Shown here piece by piece: positions 26,358-38,836 of a stretch of 64,000 nucleotides of DNA (position 1 is its first letter; each line of letters begins with the position of its first letter). The translations under genes were made by a program, and so were the position numbers. Source of the stretch: Whalleya microplaca (taxonomy: Eukaryota > Ascomycota > Sordariomycetes > Xylariales > Xylariaceae). Under the pieces are notes generated by a model that saw only the letters and a program-made list of their open reading frames with translations, was not told where the DNA came from and searched no databases. The DNA lies in NCBI GenBank assembly GCA_022497155.1, contig MU385721.1, positions 868,001 to 932,000 of the forward strand, written 5' to 3'.

Positions 26358-28847
26358 ATGGGTCTGTCAGCCAATCAAAGCGCCAAGCATTGCCAGGCCA
26401 GCTACAAACAACAAAAACATGGCGACGCATTTGGATTTCACCGTTCTACTACAAGGCCAAAAACACCCGGCAGACTAGGCTCTGGCAACGATCACAGCCC
26501 AATGAGTGGGCGATTTCGCAAGAGTGTTGGAGGCACCGCGCCTCCAAGGCCGAATACTTCTCTTAGGGAATCGCGGGTAAGCAAATCAGTCAATCAGATC
26601 TTATAATTGAATGGCCAGTATTGATCATGCCGTCAGGTAACCTCTTTTCGCGCCTCACACACCACACAGCCGAGCTTCGACTTCTTTACCGGCTCCGACA
26701 ATCCATCAGCCACTCATCATGCCAGACCTTCTTCACGGCAGAGCCTTGCGGGGGCCGAGTCCTTGCGCGCAGCGTCGCGCGAGAGTTCTAAGGAGAATCT
26801 GGCGCCTCCCGATGCAGAAGAGTACGAGACCCAGCGCAAGCGGATAGAAGAGCTCAAGGCCGAGCTTGCCACCATGCGATACAAGGCCGAAAACTTCGAG
26901 CAAGAAAAGGAAATGACCGCTCTCCAACACGCGAATGAGCTACGAGACGTGCGACGAAAAGCGGAAGATGACTTCAAGCAGAGACAGGCGGCCGAGGGCG
27001 ATAAGAGCAACGCACAACGGCAATACGAAAACATACAAAATGAATGCCGCGAGATGAAGGAAGCATGGGCAAGAGAAAAACAGGATTTAGAGAAAAAGGC
27101 ACGCGACGCAGACGACGAGGCGCGTCTTGTAAAGGAACAATTGGAAGATCTATCAGCGGCCAAAGATGAAGGAGAGAGGATAAATCAGAAGAGAGCCAGT
27201 GATATGGAAGCCCTGGTTGCCAACCTCCGACAGACCATACAGGGGCTAGAGCAAGATGGACAAGCACGAGAGTCGTCGCTGCACGACCTTCAGCAGCAAC
27301 TCACAGACAAGGACAGATTCATCGGGGACTTGGAGGCCGACGTCTTGCGCCTAAAGGCGCAGACTGGTGATGCTCAGACGATCGCGTTTATTAGGCGCGA
27401 ACTCACAGACCAAGTCCAGCACATCAGGGCGCTCGAAGGCAAGAATGCCAAGCAGCACAGCGAACTGACTCACCTCCGTCAAATACATAGAGCGGTGGAG
27501 GTGGTGGAGGAAGAGAAGCGATCACTCCAACGGCGACTTGAGGCCGCCGAAGGCCTCGAATCCGAGCTGAACGAAGCTCGCATGCAACGTCAAAGGTTGG
27601 AGGATGAACGGCTGGCTTGGACGGCATATCTGCAAAATGCTGGCGCAGAGGATGGCGTGATGGAGTTCGATTCGCCCGAAGCAGTTGCCCGAGCACTCGT
27701 TGAGGAGCGATACAATTCGGCATCTCTTATGGAGAGACTTGGCGAGATACAACCCCAGATTGTGGAGCGCGACGAGATCATCAAGTCCTTAGAAAGCGAC
27801 AAGAGGTATCTGAGTGCGCAAATCGAGAAGATGAAGACCTCTGCCGCCCCTGTTTCGGCCAGCAAAGCCCAGGCTCGCATTGAGCGACAGCGTGCCCTTG
27901 CCGTCAAGGAGGTCGAGTATCTCCGCGCTCAACTCAAGACGTTTGAGGCAGAAGACGAGACTTTTGATACGGCGAATTTCGACCAGAAGAAGGTTGAACG
28001 CGTCTCCGAACTGGAGCAGCTTGTCGACAAGTACAAGGAGGAGGTCCAAGCACTCCATAACGAGCTCTCATCTATCGATACACCGAATGCTACGGCACAG
28101 GTCGCGGTTGGCTCCAAGCGAAGCCGGTCGGACGAATTGGAGAATGAACAGCTCGGCGAACTGAACCGAAAGCGGCGGAAGCTAGCCGACGACCTCTCCA
28201 AAATACAGACGCAGTACCAAATCCTACAAAAGGAGCACGAGGTCCTGCAATCCCGTCTCGCAGCCGCCGAGGCGGCAAACAAGACGCGCATCCTATCACT
28301 GCGCTCGAACCCGACATCGGACTTTGAGGCCATCAAGGTGGCGACGCTCGAGGCGCTGAAGCAGGAGAACAAGGAGCTGCTCTCGCAGCTCCAAAAGGAA
28401 AGCCGGCGCAACCCCAGCATCCCCGTGATCCCGGCCTCGCAGCTGGCGGCGGCGCGCCGCGAGATCGAGGAGGCGCAGCGCGAGACGGCGTCGGCGCAGA
28501 AGTCGATGCGGCGGCTGAAGGAGGTGTGGGCGGCCAAGTCGCAGGAGTTCAAGGAGGCCATCTTCAGCACGCTCGGCTGGACCGTGACCTTCATCCCCAA
28601 CGGCAAGATGCGCGTCGAGAGCCTGTACTGCCCCAGCATGGGCGGCGACGGCGGCGAGCACGAGAACTCGATCGTGTTCGACGGCGAGCGCGGGACTATG
28701 AAGGTCTCTGGTGGCCCCCAGAGCCCCTTCGCCCGCCGCATCGCCGATCAGATCCAGTTCTGGGTCCGCGAGAAGGGGTGTATCCCCGGCTTCCTCGCCG
28801 CGCTGACGCTCGAGTTCTACGAGGAGCATACGAGGGCGGGTAGGTGA
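26358..28847 (+). CDS. MAD1: Spindle assembly checkpoint protein Mad1
   Basis: Kinetochore and nuclear-pore coiled-coil protein that presents Mad2 to start the mitotic checkpoint. Exon 1 26358-26576, intron 26577-26669 (GTAAGC...CACAG), exon 2 26670-28847; joined product 798 residues. The N-terminal ~110 residues are basic and disordered and contain PSFDFFTGS across the junction. Long coiled coil spans about 120-680. A Mad2-interaction motif RILSLRSNPTS sits near 612, and RLK (Bub1-binding motif) near 687 in MRRLKEVW. The C-terminal RWD-like domain follows (FKEAIFSTLGWTVTF... to EFYEEHT). A basic cluster SKRSRSDE...NRKRRKLADD near 555-580 could be a nuclear-localisation signal. The start at 26358 is the first in-frame Met; a downstream Met in exon 1 (PMSGRF) is an alternative. 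Confidence 0.93.
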
Positions 28848-29780
28848 GCTGGATAGATGGCTGTCTATCTCTAGCTATTGATAGAGGTATTGTGCGACGA
28901 TATGGGACGAGATAGACCTTTATATAATATGCATGGCAATGATACTCTCTTGCTTATTTGAAGGAAGGAACCTAGCTTCTGTGCTCTTTGCCATTCCCAT
29001 GTACGTACGACATGATAGATATAGCAGGCGATGCGATGCGATACCTTGGTACGGCGTTCAGGTATATGTGTGTCAGGGATATGTATGTGTGTCCTTCAGG
29101 GGGGGGGAGGAGGTCGCGACTTGCTCGTTTGCTTGCTGACATGCTGGCACCGATATTCAAGAAGCATTAATGACTACATTGTTAACGTTCAAAACTATAT
29201 ACTCGATGTCCCCCTTCACTCAAAACTATGTAGAATACATAATCTCGTGACATGATTGATAAGTCTTCCCATCTGATACCTATTCACTCACTGAATAGCA
29301 CTCGCGATAGACCCGAGATAGGTATGTAGTTTCGCATGGCCTTATGGCATAACATATATACGAAAAGGTTATATAAACTATGCTTTCTTCTTCCTTCCTC
29401 ATTGACTTCTTTTCCTTTACAACCCAAACAAATATGAAGCCGTTCGAGGCGCGGTGGTGATAATGGTGATGGTAGTAGTAACGTTAGTGGTAATGGTAAA
29501 CGGTGTGGGAAAATACAAAACAAATTTCACAGCTATGTACGACGACAAGTCGTCCCGTCCCCTCCAACCTTTTTTGGCGGGGAGGGAGGGGGATCTCGCT
29601 AGTAGTCTTCTGGCTTACAACAAAACAAAAATAGATGCACATCTCCCATATGGTCTCGCTAAGTTTCCCCCAACGCGCGGTTCCCCCTTCTCTGTCTCTC
29701 TGCGCCTCTCCCTCTCCCTATCTCTTGCTCGCTCGCTCGCTCGTTCGCCCCTAAATACCGAACCGGACGAAGGTACCTAA
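28848..29780. other. Convergent 3' region between MAD1 and SYP1
   Basis: Holds the 3' UTRs of two convergent genes. A (GCTC)n and CTCTCCCTCTCC tract lies at 29700-29745, beyond the SYP1 stop. No gene seen. Confidence 0.6.
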
Positions 29781-32625
29781 CTATCTCGCCTCGTACTTGC
29801 CACTGACCAAGTTCCGGAACGAGGGCATCTCGACCCACCTGCCCTCGGGCGCCGCGGCGCTGTCGGCGAACGGATCGTCATCACTCAACTCGATCTCCTT
29901 GCCCTTGCTCTCCTCGAGCTTGGAGACGGAGATCGCGTGTCCGTGTCCGCTTCCGCCCTCGGTGCTGGTGCCCGACGGCGGGCTGAACTCCCAGCGCGCC
30001 TCGACGACGCCGGCCTTGGGCTCCGCGCCCTGCTCGCCCACGATCCGGCACACGATCTTCTGCCAGTCGGCGCCTGGCGCCAGGGCCACGTCGCCCAGCC
30101 GCCAGTACACGAAGTGCTTGTCCTTGAGGTGCGTGCCCGCCGGCTTCGTCTGCGCGCCCGACGACCTGCCGTCGTACTTGGCGAAGAGCACGAGGTTGTG
30201 GAGCTGGACGCCGGAGCCGGCGCTCGCGAATTTGAATGCCGGGTTGAGCTTGTATTGGAGCAACAGGCCTAGCTTATCACCCTGGGGCTTCCATACTGGG
30301 TGAAGCAGAATTGGCACGTGTTCCGCAGCTGATGCCTCTGAAGCGACATGGAGCCTATAAGAGAAAGCAATTGTCGTCTTTTGCATATGCAAGAGGTCCA
30401 GATTGAACTGTTCCGGATGTTCGGGGGTATCGTGTGTAACGCAGATACGATTAGGACCAATAACTTCCAGGGCCGGGAAGTTGTTGATACGGATAGGCAA
30501 GTGCGCTGTTACATCGTTAGCTCTGGCTTACACTGGCGTGTGAGCTATCTATCCACTTACATGGTGAGTTAAAAATATCCGAAGTATTATAAGAGAAGGC
30601 GATCTCGCCGTTGACCTTTACAGCCTTCACTTCACCGTGCTCGAACGTGGCCGATACGGTCTCCATAATAGAGGAGTTTAGACCCGGCTCATGCATGTCG
30701 GGGTGTTTTGCATGGATAACGCTGCTTAATGAGTTAGCAGACCGAATTGACTGCGTGTCCGACGTGCCTGTCACACTAGCTTCAGAGGCTAGCGTAGTCA
30801 TTCCTGGGGGCTTAGTCGACGTGGCATGCAGAGGAGGGAATGTATTCTCAGTCGTAGCAGAGCCTTCAGAGACCGGGGCGGGGACATAAATAGTGTTCCG
30901 CACATCTCTCCGGCCTCTGATCGTTCCCGTTCTACGAGCTGGCCCCATGGTTGAGAGGCTTTGTGCGACGTTCGAGAGCGCAGCCTTCTTTTCCTCTGGA
31001 TCTTCTTCTGCCACAGGCTCTTTTTGTATGCTGAGCTTGAACAACTGCTCTGCTTCGTGCGCGGCTGCTTCCCTCTGAGCCTGAGATATAGGATCATTCG
31101 ATGATGTTGGCACATTGAAACCCTCCGCATCCTTCTCCGGATCTCTCTGACTCGGCGGGGGACCGGGTGGAGGCGGGACATCCGCAATGTCTTGAGGGAT
31201 AGGTGCCCCGTTGACCTGCGAAGTCGTCGTTGTCGTGGGTGCTAGCGGAGCCATGTCGTTAGAGCCATCATGGCCGATACCATTCGTGCCTTCGTGAATA
31301 CTCCTCTCCCTCGCCTCCGACATGCGTGTCAGTTCTCCAAGCGTGTTAGGATCTTCGGCAAGCGAGCCTAATCGGTTTGACGAGTCATTGAGGTTGCTTG
31401 ACGAGGCCCTGGGCGACGGGCCATGGCTGCTTTTGGTGGCTCTTCCAAATGGACCCTTGGACGGAGACAGTTGCCCGAACCCGCCGTGTATACTCTGACG
31501 TCTTCGGCCTAGCATAGTGCCAATGCGACTCCGTAGTTTGTTTTCCGGCGGGCCTTCCTTGGAGACGGAATGGTCACTGCGATCATCAGGGGTAGTAGAG
31601 GCATGGATGCTTGGGGGAGGGGGCAAAGAATTAGCTCCGCTCAAGCTCGAGGATCCCCGCGTCGTAGGCGTTCTTTTCTCGATCTTGGGTCGGCCGGCAG
31701 TGGTCTTGGCCACGAAGTGCTGGATTTCGCTGGCAGTATTGTAATCCAGCAAGCTGTTCAGCACAGTCTCGGCTTCCGTTTGATGCCGCTGCGCCTGTTC
31801 TCCTTCGAAGGTGCCGTATTGGGTGAGGCAGTCGCGTAACTGATTCATCCGACTCTCGTCCAAGGCCTGGAGGGTCTCGAAGATGAAGGGTGCCTGGGAT
31901 TCCCATGTTTGACTGGCGGACTCGAGTCTCCCGGTTGCCATGTCTACTTTCTGAGCACTCGCCTTGCCGCCTTTCCGGGTGAGCTTGTCAGACTTGTCCT
32001 GGGCATCTTCCAGCTCTTTTGCCATGTTCTGGATGTTGCCCTGGATGGTTTGCATGTTCAGCATCTCCTTCTTCTGGTTAAAGTTCCGTAGAGGGATCTC
32101 GACGTCGGTTTCGATCTTGGTAGCGAACTGGTGATGCGACAGGGCAACGGCATCGGCGGACATGAGGATCTTATCCCATTGTGCCTGAAACGAGCTGTTT
32201 TGATGACGTGACGGTTAGTGACGGGGTAGCAGTGGCAGATGAGCGTATTGAATATTGAAGCAACGTACCCAAGCTCCGACTGCGCATTGGGGACCCGGAA
32301 CTGGGTCAATCTCCTCAGGCCCTGGACATACTGCTCCTCGACCTTCCGACGTTCCTGGTGTGTAGATTAGCTACCTGCGACGAGGCGCACTCAGGTGCGG
32401 CGGACTGCGCATCATACCTGCAACCAATCGGCAACCTCGGTGTTGACCTTGGATATGCGCTTGAAGCGGTCATGGAGGGCGTGTACAGCTTGACCGGGCG
32501 GGAGATGAGCCTGTTCTCGACGGGGCGTGGTTAGCTAGCCACGGCGCAAAGGCAGACGGGTAGTTCGTAGATAGACGGAAGCTTACCAGCATAGCTGGAT
32601 ACTCGGCCCGCGAGAGATCGTCCAT
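29781..32625 (-). CDS. SYP1: F-BAR / muniscin endocytic adaptor Syp1 (FCHO homologue)
   Basis: Membrane-bending early adaptor of clathrin-mediated endocytosis; in yeast it also affects septin and polarity functions. Five exons: 32625-32587, 32510-32418, 32354-32269, 32194-30561, 30505-29781; all junctions keep frame, giving 858 residues. The N-terminal F-BAR domain (about 1-250) contains LSRAEYPAML, RRKVEEQYVQGLRRLTQF and NQKKEMLNMQTIQGNIQNMAKEL-region helices. A long Ser/Pro-rich, probably disordered region lies at about 255-590. The C-terminal mu-homology domain runs from about 600 (METVSATFEHGEVKAVKVNGEIAFSYN) to near the end. A polar SDDDPFADS segment close to the C terminus resembles DPF-type endocytic motifs. 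The gene is divergent from the kinase gene at 33499. Confidence 0.94.
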
Positions 32626-32808
32626 TGCGATTAACTAAGTTATATAGACATGGGCGAGAGAATACTTAGGAGGGGCGATATGGAGACATTTAAATACGAG
32701 TTGCAAAAGAGACAAGATAGATGTGTGCAGTTAGATTGAGATTGAGATTGACTATGAGTACATTGGGGGTAGAGATGGCCGGGTGAGAATGCAAAATGCA
32801 GCAGTTGA

Positions 32809-32834
32809 AGAAAGAAGAAGAAGAAGAAGAAGAT
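32809..32834. repeat. (GAA)n microsatellite
   Basis: About eight AAG/GAA triplets roughly 190 bp upstream of the SYP1 start, likely in its 5' leader as a pyrimidine tract. Confidence 0.85.
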
Positions 32835-33044
32835 AATGTTGTTGTATTGGGTGTTGTAGCTAGCTAGGCTGGATGGCTGCGCGTGTGGATGGGTGGATGG
32901 ATGTTTTTTAGTCGTTGCTGTGACCGATTGACTGATTGACTGACTGAATGTTTCAGTAAGTAATAATAAGTACCCATAAGTACCTGCACGATACAAATCA
33001 CTGTATCAGTGGCCCCGTTGCCCCAGTTGCTCCAGTTCCCCCAG

Positions 33045-33074
33045 CCCCCTCTGGCCCCCTCTGGCCCCCTCTAG
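33045..33074. repeat. Three tandem CCCCCTCTGG decamers
   Basis: Three successive 10-base units, the last with a one-base change, between the divergent SYP1 and kinase genes. Confidence 0.8.
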
Positions 33075-33498
33075 ACAGTGCCCTGTCAGCCTGTGCCGCT
33101 GGTAGCCAGTCCCTTCTATTTTGTTAGTGCATTCGAAATCATGAGGTATGTACATACATGTACCCCTGAAGAAGATGCGCTAATAAGGCTGGCGGCCTGT
33201 AGAAGGGCCTAACCTAGCCGTCTTGTCTCCGGGTCTTCTCCAGCAGTTCCGTAGATCTTACAACTTGGACCTCAATTATGTATTCAACGAGGTATTCAAC
33301 CACCCCTAACGCGAGATAATGATATGATGAAGCAATGCCTCTACCGGTAATTACTTAATACTAGATGGTAACATTCAATTGGTCACCTGAACAAAGCACG
33401 CTCCTGTGACATATCTGACATATCTACGTGATCCATATCCACCGTCTTTATTAGTTTGAGTCTTGAGACTACAGTTTAGATATCTAAGATCATCGCCA

Positions 33499-34903
33499 AT
33501 GGCTTCAGACACTGATTGGCGAGCCTCGCTTACATCGTCAGACCGCTACGACAACATCCAGTCTATGTAAGTTCGTTCATCTCAGACTATTTTTATTTAT
33601 ATATGTATACTCACACAACTTTCTAGTAAGAAATCGCTTGAGCAATCAGATACTTCAGCGTCTTCATCCCAGGGAAGTGCTTTCACCATCGAGAATGAAG
33701 CTTATAAGACTTCCTTATCACGTGTAAGCAAGTTTCTATTTTCTTGGGAGATATCCCAGCTCCCAGGTCTTATAATTGTTTCATCCTCCTCATCACGCAA
33801 AATTCAACTACTTACTCCTTCATAGGATCAGTATAATGCAGCGTGCCAAAACATAACTATTCCTAACCCTTCAGCCTCAGCCTCAGCCTCAGCCTCAGCC
33901 AAGCCATCTCCAGCATCAACAAGCAGGGATATCCCAGAGTCTCTCGGTATTACCATAGGGTCTTACCACAGCTGCCATCATGTCGCCGGTGGTGTCACTG
34001 CCGAGGTCTACAGGTCCAAGGCTGTAGCCCTGAAAGTCATCGTTGAGACACGCGATATGGAACCGCACAATCCTTTTAGAGAAGCCAAAATCTTGCGACT
34101 AGCAAGCAAGTCATGCATTCCTCTAATAGAGACCTTCAGGGATCAAGAGCAGCGATTTGTTTTAGCGTTTCCATTCATGCCCACGAGCCTCGAGGCTCTT
34201 ATCGAGCAGGGACCAATATCGATGGATCGCATTCGAAAACACTTTACTGATCTCTTCAATGCACTGGAGGATATACACCAGAAGGGCATAATACACAGAG
34301 ACATTAAGCCTTCTGCTATTCTGCTCCAGTCAGCAGATGGCCCCGCCTACCTTTCTGACTTCGGCACGGCTTGGCATCCTGAATTCTCAGCCGTGGCGGA
34401 ACCTGCAAATGAAAAGATCTTAGATATAGGCACCGGACCGTACCGCGCCCCCGAGGCTCTGTTTGGTGATAGGTCATATGGACCAGCAGTCGATATGTGG
34501 GGAGCTGGAGCCATGCTGGCCGAATGCTGCCGAGATTCGCCTCAACCACTCTTCGAGTCCCGTCCGGCCCACGAAGACGGCAGTCAACTTGGCTTAATAC
34601 TCAGCATCTTCAAAACTATCGGTAGCCCCACCCCAGAGTCGTGGCCCGAAGCGGTAAACTTCAAGACCCCTCCGTTTGAGATATATAACGTATTTGAAGG
34701 GCAGGCATGGCATGAGCTATTGCCGGATGTTAACAGTGACTTCCGTGAGCTTATTGCAGCATTGGTCGTATATGAATCCCGCAGCAGAGCTACGGCTTCC
34801 GAGGTATGTTGTTATGACTCGGCCTGTTCTAATTGCTAATCCTACACAGGTATTACAATTCAAATGCATGCTAGACCCAAGCCATAATCATAATGATCAA
34901 TGA
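33499..34903 (+). CDS. CDK-like protein kinase with degenerate glycine loop (Csk1/Cak1-like)
   Basis: Four exons: 33499-33566, 33627-33723, 33826-34803, 34850-34903; all joints in frame, 398 residues. The N-terminal ~90 residues are Ser-rich with a coding (TCAGCC)n run giving alternating Ser-Ala. The kinase domain starts at LGITIGSYHSCHHVAGGVTAEVYRS, which lacks the usual GxGxxG. It keeps ALKVI (ATP-binding Lys), IIHRDIKPSAILL, LSDFGTAW and GTGPYRAPEAL, so catalysis is likely. The CMGC insert and spacing resemble fission-yeast Csk1 and yeast Cak1, kinases that activate CDKs and that also lack a normal glycine loop. That functional link is inferred from similarity. The last exon of 18 codons is small but preserves frame and ends in a clean stop. 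Confidence 0.85.
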
Positions 34904-35229
34904 GACAATATATGTTCAGCTGCATATGCCCGATGCTATCGTCTTGGCTTTTCGTAGACACAGAGGGACCCTACGGTCCTAAAAGACCCTGATGTTCGAG
35001 GTCACGCTATCTAAGTCATCGTGGTACAGTATAAACCATTCTACCGCTAAAGGACAACTAGCTGAACTTCATTAAACACGACTCGTACCCCAAAGGTCCG
35101 AGAAATCGGCCGAGCGTGCTCTTAGGAATCCGTTATTGCAAGGCAAATTTCAATTTGGTTATTTACCAGAATATATAGACTGAGAAGCTTACTGATGATT
35201 TCTTGCCGTCTCCAAATTAGTTATTATGA
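34904..35229. other. Short convergent spacer, nothing recognised
   Basis: 3' ends of two convergent genes; no feature seen. Confidence 0.6.
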
Positions 35230-36345
35230 TCATAAGGCCAATCCTCCCTTCCTCAAATACCAACCCGCCACAGCGAGAACAGGCACTACAATGGACGTCA
35301 ACCCGATCATCCCTCTAGTGACCGATTTCTTCATCTTCGGGCCCGCAATCTGTTCGAATTCTTCTGGTGTGTTGAGCGAAGGCCATGGGATATTAGGCAC
35401 CGGTACCCCTAAATACGGGCAAACCTCTTTCCATCCAAACCCGTCTTCAAGTTTGCACACCTTCAGTTGTTCTGGTGGTACTAATTGTTTTACTGTGGCA
35501 ATACTGTTCCAACATATCAGCCAGCACCCTATACGGGGCGATATCCTTCAACTTACTAGTCCCTGTAATTCTCTGCGAGGTGTCGACGCCCTTCTTCTGA
35601 CATGCCGTAGCCGTTGCTGAAATAATCCAATGTTCTCTTCCCGAAATGTGCCATGCCAGATGCGAAGCCGTCGAGCTGCTTGAAAAGAGACGTTGGAAAT
35701 GAATTCATTGCTACGCTCGTTCTACCAATGGTGTTGCAGAAGGACTTGACCCATTTGTCCGGATCTCGCTCTGTCAGGAGGAACTTGGCATCTGGGTAGG
35801 CCTTGAGCACCGAACGAATCATGAAGAATGGCATCTCTATAATGATCTAATACATGCATTTCTGTAAGCTCGATCTATATAGGTGAAACAAGTAGAACTT
35901 ACGTCGTAGTCGGCAAACCATTTGTCGAACTCAGGCCGACCATCTTGTAGAACACTAGTTAAAAAACGCTCTAATCCGGCACCACTTATATGCAATCGTT
36001 ATGATAGTCTAACCTCTATCATAATGGGCCATCTAAGATAGACTTACATGGTCTGCTCTTGTGATACAGCTCGGCTTCGAGGCCGTCATTCATAATCTGT
36101 ACTGAATTCACGCCAGCGTTGAGCACCTCCACCATGTGATAAGGCTTGAAGCCGATTTGCTTCAAGGCTAGGTAGAGGCCATGAGTACCGCTCCTACATT
36201 TATAAGTCAGCGGTACATTTCACATCGGAGTTACTATAACCGTTCAACGCAACAGCCGTGCTACTCACCTAGGGGCACTCAAGACAATTAGCTTCTTGGG
36301 CTCCACATGGGCCGGGGTTGGCAGCGTATCAATGTAGCGAGGCAT
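35230..36345 (-). CDS. P-loop sulfotransferase-like protein with C-terminal membrane helix
   Basis: Five exons: 36345-36269, 36193-36048, 35943-35903, 35846-35557, 35503-35230; joined frame 275 residues. KKLIVLSAPRSGTHGLYLAL is the 5'-phosphosulfate-binding loop of the fungal Sulfotransfer_4 family. YGRPEFDKWFADYD, AYPDAKFLLTERDPDKWVKSF (3'-phosphate region) and VPPEQL...GWKEVCPYLG are also family blocks. These proteins are often mislabelled NAD-dependent epimerases. Substrate unknown. A helix near 250-270 (IGLTSIVVPVLAVAGWYL) at the very end suggests tail anchoring. The start at MPRYIDT is chosen because the loop then begins about 19 residues in; the same frame is open upstream to 36573. The 36047-35944 intron uses a CAAG acceptor, chosen because it restores the family motif. 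Confidence 0.82.
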
Positions 36346-38282
36346 ATTGGCATCCGACTCGAACGGCGTAGTGATAGAAATGGCGTGCGATTGCGTGCTC
36401 AAGGTGTCTGGCTGACTATATATAAATACATATCTTGTGCCCCCTAGTTTACGTGCGTAGACCAACGTCTTCTTCTTTCCTGCTGTCATGGGTAGCCCCA
36501 ATGAAGCTCCGACCGCTCGCCCACTCGCTAACGAGCTACCCCCCTTGCTCCTAAGATGAGGTCGACTGCCCATTCGGGCCTTACGATCTTACCATCTCTT
36601 GTTTCAAGAACTCTAGTTTCTGCAACAGCGCTGGCGCTATCAGCTGCAAGAAGCAACGGGACATGGGTGACAATTTCCAATCGGACATCATCTGAGTCCG
36701 AGTCTCGGACCCTCTAGCATATCAAGCGTTGGGGAGCGGCGTCAAGTGCTACAGTGCCGAAGGCAGTGATGGCTGGCTCTGGTTTCTGCCTGGAAGCTCC
36801 GAGGTTCCATCGATGGACGCTCGCTCCATCCTTCCGCTATTAGACCAAATTGCATGAGGAGGGGATTCACAAACAATTTGGAATTCGCAAACAGTTTGTA
36901 GTGAGCCAAACATATCGAAATGAGCACTGGAAGATGGATGGGCAGAGTGCCTACCACCAGAGAGATCGTCAACTCGTGCTCCTTGAAAGCCGCACACATC
37001 TGCTTCATCAAGGTCAAGTTCGGTGCTATCACTAACAGCGCTATACAGATCTGTATAGCTATTAGTCGTATTACGGCAGTGTGTGGATACCGAGACCCAA
37101 GGGACGGGCCAGCGCTAGTGACCAACTCCTGGTTTCGGCCTGCCTAAACCAGGCGTCCCGAAAGTTATCAGATCACCCTAACGGTTATCAGATCGCGTTC
37201 TGGGATGGCATAGGTGGACATTCGTATATCCCCATCTCGCGAGTAAGCGCTCTACTACCGTCGTCTTTGTCACTAGGGCCCTAGATTTACGACCTTGCAC
37301 GCCGATCGGCGGACCGAGCCCGCCGCGCCCTCGCGTCCTGATTGGAGCCGGATGGTCACATCGTCGGCGCAGCTTTCCAGAAGAATTCTACGGCTGAAGG
37401 GGGATCGATCACAGACTAGGCATAGAGCTCTGCCCGTCCAGGGCAATGGCTTCCGATACCGGGCGTTCCGGAGATGTGCTGCTAGGACGACGCTCCAGTA
37501 TCGTTACAACTGCGATGGGCTTTTCAACTGCTGCCAAGCTGATCCAGTAGAGACTAAAAGCGACCGTGAGGATGGCTAGACCAGCCTACTGAGAGTGATC
37601 AACGGAAGCTGTAAGAGGTAATTTTACTCGTGCTGTGGTCAACAGGTAAATGTTGCGTTAAGTGGTCCGGAAAAGTCTGTTTCTCATATGGTGAGAGACA
37701 GTGTTCTGTAGGTCGATGGGAGTGCTAGAATGCTCCTTTATTCCTATCTAGGGCCGCATTGCCATTGCAGGTAAGAATGAGAAAGCTGTACCTCCAATGC
37801 CGGGTTTATTCCCCCACAATTGTACAGTAAGTAGATCATGAACATGGGGACGGCTCTAGACCAAATCAAGGCCAGAAACGCGTTTGCTCAGTAAGAGCCA
37901 CCTTCATAGTAACGTGGCATATGGACTTGTATACTAAAACCAACTCTACGACGAACACCTAGACTATATGTAAACGTTGTGGAGTGTAAATTAATTTAAG
38001 TATTGGATGATTTTGTTGTTGCCAACATTCTATTACACATACAAAACTATGGAGCTCCTTCAGTCTCGAATATAACATTGTGGTGACCCCTGACGCCATC
38101 AAAATAAACCGATCACTTGACTTCAGCTATTGTCGTTACTGTGTAAGAGTACACGTAACCTAGAACCATATTTCCCAAATGGAATTATATCATAGTGAGT
38201 CAGATATTGAAGTCCATTCTATGATCTATCATGAAACGAATCAATGAGTTTATCCTATGTAAAACTGAAAGACATGACCTGA
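36346..38282. other. Gene-free region upstream of the sulfotransferase-like gene
   Basis: About 1.9 kb with several overlapping short frames on both strands (36.7-37.6 kb) but no recognisable protein. It includes the promoter of the sulfotransferase-like gene. Confidence 0.55.
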
Positions 38283-38290
38283 GCTGCCCT

Positions 38291-38836
38291 CAGCGCTTCC
38301 ATCAAATCAACTAATTACTTGACTTGACTTGAATTGACTTGATTTGACTTGATACAATTGTTTTTTTTCGATAATTAATTAAATTAATTAGAAGTTTATT
38401 TTTAACTTGATTTACTTGATATTAGTTAATTATTTTATTAGTTATATAAGCTATAGTATATATTATTATATAAGCTATATATCGTAAGATCTTCTGGCGT
38501 TATTAGTTAATATTATTAGCTACCTGATTATCTTTATTAAGGGTTGACTATTATTACGTCCGTGCTTTTTGTGTAACAATTTTGCTGTATTAGGTTATCT
38601 CTCGAGGTCCTGGAGAGAATTTTTCCTTCGGATAAACTTACCTCCTTAAAACTGCCTTTTTAACCCTAATATATAATTCGGGGGTTTAGGAGTAAAATTC
38701 GTAATTTAGTGTATTACTAATCAAGTCAAGTTGCAAATAGCCTCAAGTCAACTCGAAAGTTCAATTAGTTGATTTGACTTGATTCAAGTCAAATAAAGTG
38801 GTTTACTTGACTTGAATTGACTTGATGGAAGCGCTG
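38291..38836. mobile_element. Non-autonomous hAT-type element (MITE), 546 bp
   Basis: The ends are inverted repeats of 20 bases with one mismatch: CAGCGCTTCCATCAAATCAA at the left, and the complement of CAGCGCTTCCATCAAGTCAA at the right. The element is flanked on both sides by GCTGCCCT (38283-38290 and 38837-38844), a perfect 8-base target duplication. An 8-base duplication and a terminus of the form CAGNG are hallmarks of the hAT superfamily. Just inside each end are many ACTTGA/CTTGATT subterminal repeats, also typical. The AT-rich interior encodes nothing, so movement would need a transposase from elsewhere. It sits 72 bp past the stop codon of the dehydrogenase gene at 38909. Confidence 0.88.

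Larger units (their letters stand above)
32626..33498. promoter_or_regulatory. Divergent upstream region of SYP1 and the CDK-like kinase
   Basis: Shared 0.87 kb between two divergent genes. Contains a (GAA)n tract at about 32809-32834, which on the SYP1 strand is a TTC run, and three tandem CCCCCTCTGG units at 33045-33074. No gene is present. Confidence 0.6.

Noticed and set aside
36742..37125. 127-codon minus-strand frame with a stretch (LVIAPNLTLMKQM) reminiscent of a helicase motif Ia
   Set aside because: Only one weak motif, no Walker A or DEAD box, and overlapping frames on the other strand look equally protein-like.
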